Notes under the pieces: generated by a model | The model's input: only the letters and a program-made list of their open reading frames with translations | Databases searched by the model: none | What the model was told of the DNA's origin: nothing | Source: Flavobacterium aquidurense | GTDB taxonomy: Bacteria > Bacteroidota > Bacteroidia > Flavobacteriales > Flavobacteriaceae | NCBI GenBank assembly: GCA_900107365.1 | Contig: FNPS01000009.1 | Coordinates: 230,253-294,252 of the forward strand | Length of the DNA stretch: 64,000 nt | Direction: 5' to 3' | Shown here: positions 60,777-64,000 of the stretch, piece by piece | Position numbering within the stretch: position 1 is the stretch's first letter | How the letters are laid out: every line of letters begins with the position of its first letter | Program-made: the position numbers and the translations under genes

Positions 60777-61802
60777 TTATTCAGACAGGTATTTTCTTTC
60801 TATTTTTTCCTTTGCTTCTGTCAATAATGAATGAATTTTTTCTTCAAACTGTTTTTTCGGTGGCAAATCGGTCCAGTATTCAGCAACTATTATCCCGTCT
60901 TTATGCATTTCAAGTAATTCTATCTGTTCACGGCTACTTTCGGCGCAGAGTATTAATCCAATTGGAGTATTTTCACCTTCTTGCTTTTCATACTTGTCTA
61001 ACCATCGTAAATAAAGCTCCATTTGTCCTTTGTGTTTAGCTTGGAACTTCCCTAACTTCAATTCAATTGCTACTAGTCGTTTTAATTTACGATGATAGAA
61101 CAGTAAATCTAAATTAAAATCTTCACCATCTATTATCATTCTTTTTTGACGTTCCACAAATGTAAATCCCTTCCCAAGCTCAAGAATGAATTTTTCTAAT
61201 TCATACAATATTGCCTGCTCTAAATCCTTTTCTAAATAAGCATTCCCTAAATTTAGAAAATCCAATAAATAAGGATCCTTGAAACTATATTTTAAATTAT
61301 AATCAGAAGCAGGTATTTGTACATTTGCTATTGTTGTACGTTCAAAAGTTTTCTTTTCTATTTGTTTTCGAAGCTACCTTACACTCATAAGTTGGTTGCT
61401 TACTTGATTTGCATAAAATATCATAGCGTCATGATTTTTTATGGGCAATAATTCAATGAAATGTGACCAACTTAATTTTTGAGAAAGTGCTATCACCATT
61501 TGTTTATCTGAAAATTGCTCTGCAAAACGAAGCATTCTTCTTAAGTTTTTTTCAGTAAAACTTCTACCATATTTAGTTTCCAATTGTGCCGACAGTGTCG
61601 GCACAATTTGTTTTCCGTATTCAGCGCGCTTATTTTGAAGTATAGTTTCATTAATTCTAAAACCAATTTGCCAAAAAAGCAATGTTAAAGAACTATTGTT
61701 TTGAACGATAACTTGCTGTTGAGTTTGCTCAACAAGTTGAGATAATTCAGTAAGTAAATCAATTTCAATAAATGTTATATTATTTTCTTTATCCGCCATC
61801 AC
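60777..61802 (-). pseudogene. YhcG/DUF1016-type PDDEXK nuclease, nonsense mutation
   Basis: 341 codons from ATG 61802 (MMADKENNITFIEID). One TAG at 61374-61376 interrupts an otherwise open frame: NQLMSVR-stop-LRKQIEKKTFERTTIAN, where GAG (Glu) is expected. N-terminal motifs YGKQIVPTLSAQLETKYGRS and VIALSQKLSWSHFIELLPI; nuclease half with DGEDFNLDLLFYHRKLKRLV and AIELKLGKFQAKHKGQMELY (Asp, E-x-K, Q). Opposite in strand to the other copy and only moderately similar, so not a recent duplicate. Palindrome 61582-61608 is inside. Confidence 0.85.
61582..61608. repeat. DUF1016-associated palindrome 5
   Basis: AATTGTGCCGACA-G-TGTCGGCACAATT, perfect. Codes for IVPTLSAQL in the N-terminal domain of the minus-strand gene. 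Confidence 0.9.
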
Positions 61803-61934
61803 ATAATTATTAATAATAAGTCTCGTAAAATGTATCTTACAAAAACAAAAATACTAAAAGTAAGTTCACACAGTTATAAATATATGTATCAAACTTTCTT
61901 TTAGGATTAACACAAACGTTTTAAACTTAAAATA

Positions 61935-61961
61935 AATTACGTCCGTAGTGCGGACGCAATT
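61935..61961. repeat. DUF1016-associated palindrome 6, imperfect
   Basis: AATTACGTCCGTA-G-TGCGGACGCAATT, two mismatches. Intergenic, between the DUF1016 gene and the IS3-type transposase (50 bp upstream of its ATG). Confidence 0.75.
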
Positions 61962-62010
61962 ATATTATCAAAAATCAACAAAAAACAATATCACTTAATT
62001 TTCAAATAAG

Positions 62011-63168
62011 ATGGCAGAAATACAACGACGTCACACATCTGACTTTAAAATGAAGGCAGTTCTGCTGAGTTATGAAAGAAGAAATGTTCTTGACACAGCC
62101 AACGAACTTGAAATATCACCAAAATTGCTTTCTAAATGGAGGTCAATTTATCGAAAATATAAAGAGGGTAGTTTTCCTGGCTTAGGTAAAAAAAGAATTT
62201 ATTATGAGGATTTAAAGATTTTTGAATCAGAAAAGAAACTTGCAGAATCGCAATTAAGATTAGTGATACTTAGAGAAGTTATAAAATTAAAACCTCAGAG
62301 CAAACAAGAGCTGTACAATTTTATCCATCAAAACAAAAATAAATACCCCATTGGTATAATGTGTCAGGTTTTAGGGGTTTCTACTTCAATGTATAATTTA
62401 AGGATGCAGTATCCTCTCTCAAAAAGAGAAATACAGGTCAGCCTATACAAAGATGCAATAACTTCTGTCTTTTATGAATTTAAACAATACCGTGGTTGTG
62501 TCTTAATCGCCAGAGAGATTTGCAAAAGAGGAATACATATATCAGAAGATCAGGTTACATTTTTTATGAAGCAGCTTGGTCTTAAACGTAAAGTTAAAAA
62601 GAAGTACAAAGTTACCACAGATTCAAAGCATACGTTATATATTTCGCCAAATATACTTAACAGGCAGTTTACGACAGATAAACCTTCAAAGGTTTGGGTT
62701 TCCGACATCACCTATCTACAGATCGAAAAACGTTTTTTATACCTTACCGTCATAATAGACTTATATGACCGGAAAATAGTGGGCTGGAACCTTAGCTCTT
62801 TGCTTTCAACTACTACAACCATTCTTCCTGCCTGGAATATGGCTATAAGCAATCGCAAAATACAAGAAGGTTTAATATTCCACTCTGATCGCGGAACACA
62901 GTATGCGAACAAACTCTTTACCAGTACTCTTAGTCAACATAAGTGTGTACAAAGTATGAGCGGAAAGGGAAATAGCATCGATAACGCTGTTTCTGAAAGC
63001 TTTTTTAAATCATTAAAAAGAGAATTAATATACAGTCAGAAAACATTATTAACTCCAAAAGAGATGAGAGCGGAGATATTTGACTATATAGAAAACTGGT
63101 ACAACAAAAAAAGGAGACACTCAGCACTTAAATATAAAACAATCGAAGAGTTCAATGCAGAAATATAA
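62011..63168 (+). CDS. IS3-family transposase, OrfA and OrfB in one frame
   Basis: 385 aa. N-terminal HTH (SDFKMKAVLLSYERRNVLDT, ISPKLLSKWRSIY) and leucine-zipper-like helix correspond to OrfA; the rest is OrfB with HTH_21 and an rve integrase core. DDE residues: Asp in WVSDITYLQIEKRFLYL, Asp in FHSDRGTQYANKLF, Glu in SIDNAVSESFFKSLKREL. Most IS3 elements join OrfA and OrfB by programmed frameshifting; here no shift is needed. I could not identify terminal inverted repeats, so the element's ends are undefined. Confidence 0.9.
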   Translation: MAEIQRRHTSDFKMKAVLLSYERRNVLDTANELEISPKLLSKWRSIYRKYKEGSFPGLGKKRIYYEDLKIFESEKKLAESQLRLVILREVIKLKPQSKQELYNFIHQNKNKYPIGIMCQVLGVSTSMYNLRMQYPLSKREIQVSLYKDAITSVFYEFKQYRGCVLIAREICKRGIHISEDQVTFFMKQLGLKRKVKKKYKVTTDSKHTLYISPNILNRQFTTDKPSKVWVSDITYLQIEKRFLYLTVIIDLYDRKIVGWNLSSLLSTTTTILPAWNMAISNRKIQEGLIFHSDRGTQYANKLFTSTLSQHKCVQSMSGKGNSIDNAVSESFFKSLKRELIYSQKTLLTPKEMRAEIFDYIENWYNKKRRHSALKYKTIEEFNAEI

Positions 63169-63198
63169 TGCCAAAAAATAAAATCGTCAATTACATTT

Positions 63199-63807
63199 AT
63201 GAAACTAAATAAAAAAGAATACCACCCTGATTTCAAACTAAAAGTTGTCAAGCTAAGTTTTGAAAAAGTTAAACTAGTACACATCGCACGAAAATTCAAC
63301 ATAACATACAACACGTTGTGGAACTGGCGAAAAAACTATATTATACACGGCGAAGAAAATTTCTCTGTTCTAGAAAAAACAAAATTAACTTCCCAGGAAA
63401 AAAAAATATATGATCTTGAAATAAAAACTAGAGAGTTAGATACTGAATTTAAAATTATTAAAGAAGCAGCAGATTACCTTCAAAAAGGACCACCTTTTAT
63501 ATTTGAATATATAGCTAAAAATGAACAAAATTATTCAAGTTATATGATGTGTAAAATTCTTGAGGTAAACTTTGGAAGCTACAACAACTGGAAAAATGAA
63601 TTTGTTTCTGAAAGACAAAAATGGAAAATGATGGTCAAGGAAGAAATAGTATCGATATTTATATTATCTCAAAAACGTTATGGATCTAAACGCATAAGCG
63701 TAGAACTTCAAAGATCAGGATACCAATTATCTGCTGATACAGTGCGTAGATATATGCGCGAATTAAATCTGCATGTTGCAGTAAAAAAGTATAAAATCAA
63801 AACTTGA
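63199..63807 (+). pseudogene. Truncated IS3-family transposase
   Basis: 202 aa. Same layout as the previous ORF (HTH: KLVHIARKFNITYNTLWNWR; helper region YMMCKILEVNFGSYNNW; HTH_21: KRYGSKRISVELQRSGYQLS) but it stops at KKYKIKT, before the DDE domain. It starts 30 bp after the first transposase and shares only moderate identity, so this is a separate insertion eroded against the rRNA operon. Confidence 0.8.
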
Positions 63808-63826
63808 AAATGTTTGCCTTCACTGC

Positions 63827-63846
63827 CCCCCGATAGCTATCGGGGG
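63827..63846. repeat. 20-bp perfect palindrome CCCCCGATAGCTATCGGGGG
   Basis: GC-rich perfect palindrome between the truncated transposase and the rRNA terminator; possibly a dispersed element or part of a terminator. The bases next to it show no T-run on either strand. Confidence 0.7.
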
Positions 63847-63875
63847 TTCCACATAACTGCCTGTTTTGTAAAACA

Positions 63876-63905
63876 AAAAACCCCGTTCGTTAGAACAGGG
63901 TTTTC
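63876..63905 (-). terminator. rRNA operon terminator
   Basis: On the minus strand AACCCTGTTC pairs with GAACGGGGTT around TAAC, followed by a T-run; 9 bp downstream of the 5S rRNA end. Confidence 0.8.
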
Positions 63906-63913
63906 AAAAGAAA

Positions 63914-64000
63914 GGCGACGACATACTCTCCCACATAACTGCAGTACCATCTGCGCAGGCGGGCTTAACTACTCTGTTCGGGATGGGAAGAGGTGAGCCC
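63914..64000 (-). rRNA. rrf: 5S ribosomal RNA, 3' part
   Basis: The minus strand reads CATCCCGAACAGAGTAGTTA near its middle and ends TGGGAGAGTATGTCGTCGCC, standard 5S rRNA helices I and III segments. The 5' end and the 23S gene lie beyond the right window edge. Confidence 0.93.

Overview
The window looks like the chromosome of a Flavobacterium-type Bacteroidota. It is AT-rich, has SusC/SusD outer-membrane glycan import, four secreted enzymes ending in Por (T9SS) type A sorting domains, many lipoproteins with short LxxC signal peptides, and a partial 5S rRNA gene at the right edge.

Region 1 (1-12.6 kb) is an integron-like cassette array. Thirteen repeats of about 130 bp alternate with thirteen small, mostly unrelated genes, all on the minus strand. 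Each repeat is an imperfect palindrome with covarying arms and ends in AAC...GTT cores. The bases just inside the two ends of each gene unit are complementary to each other over 7-15 bp, which is the classic relation of a gene cassette to its own attC site. The array stops at 10,616 next to an attI-like segment with two 10-bp direct repeats. A tyrosine recombinase gene follows (10,718-11,762), points the same way as the cassettes, seems to lack the IntI-specific insertion and carries a one-base frameshift. A 98-bp nested palindrome, a RadC-like gene and two tRNA-Gly-like 3' ends with terminators follow. This is the best candidate in the window for an undescribed system.

Region 2 (13-58.3 kb) is a large polysaccharide utilisation region. 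It holds xylose isomerase with a LacI-type regulator and the remnant of a deleted xylulokinase gene; four secreted modular enzymes (GH26, GH71/99-like, one unassigned, GH43), each with CBM6, ricin-type and T9SS modules; two AraC regulators; two further GH26 lipoproteins; three more GH43 proteins; two sialate O-acetylesterase-type SGNH esterases; a GH92 mannosidase; two IPT/TIG lipoproteins with SusD and SusC; an operon of a PhyH dioxygenase, a TIM-barrel isomerase and a large GH67-N-like lipoprotein; a sugar/proton symporter; and a GH43 beta-xylosidase-type lipoprotein. The mix suggests an acetylated, substituted xylan or mannan whose sugars enter through SusC/D and the symporter. A 67-bp sequence shared upstream of two operons is a likely operator-promoter.

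Region 3 (58.3-64 kb) is decaying accessory DNA. Two YhcG/DUF1016-type PDDEXK nuclease genes are each broken by one in-frame stop codon, and a third is badly degraded. A family of 27-bp palindromes lies inside and beside these genes, at codons for an I-V-x-x-L-x-x-Q-L motif. Two IS3-type transposase genes, the second truncated, abut the 3' end of an rRNA operon (5S, minus strand).

Several genes (the integrase, one cassette gene, the thioredoxin-like gene) differ from an intact frame by one base in an A/T run. Assembly indel error must therefore be excluded before calling them true pseudogenes.
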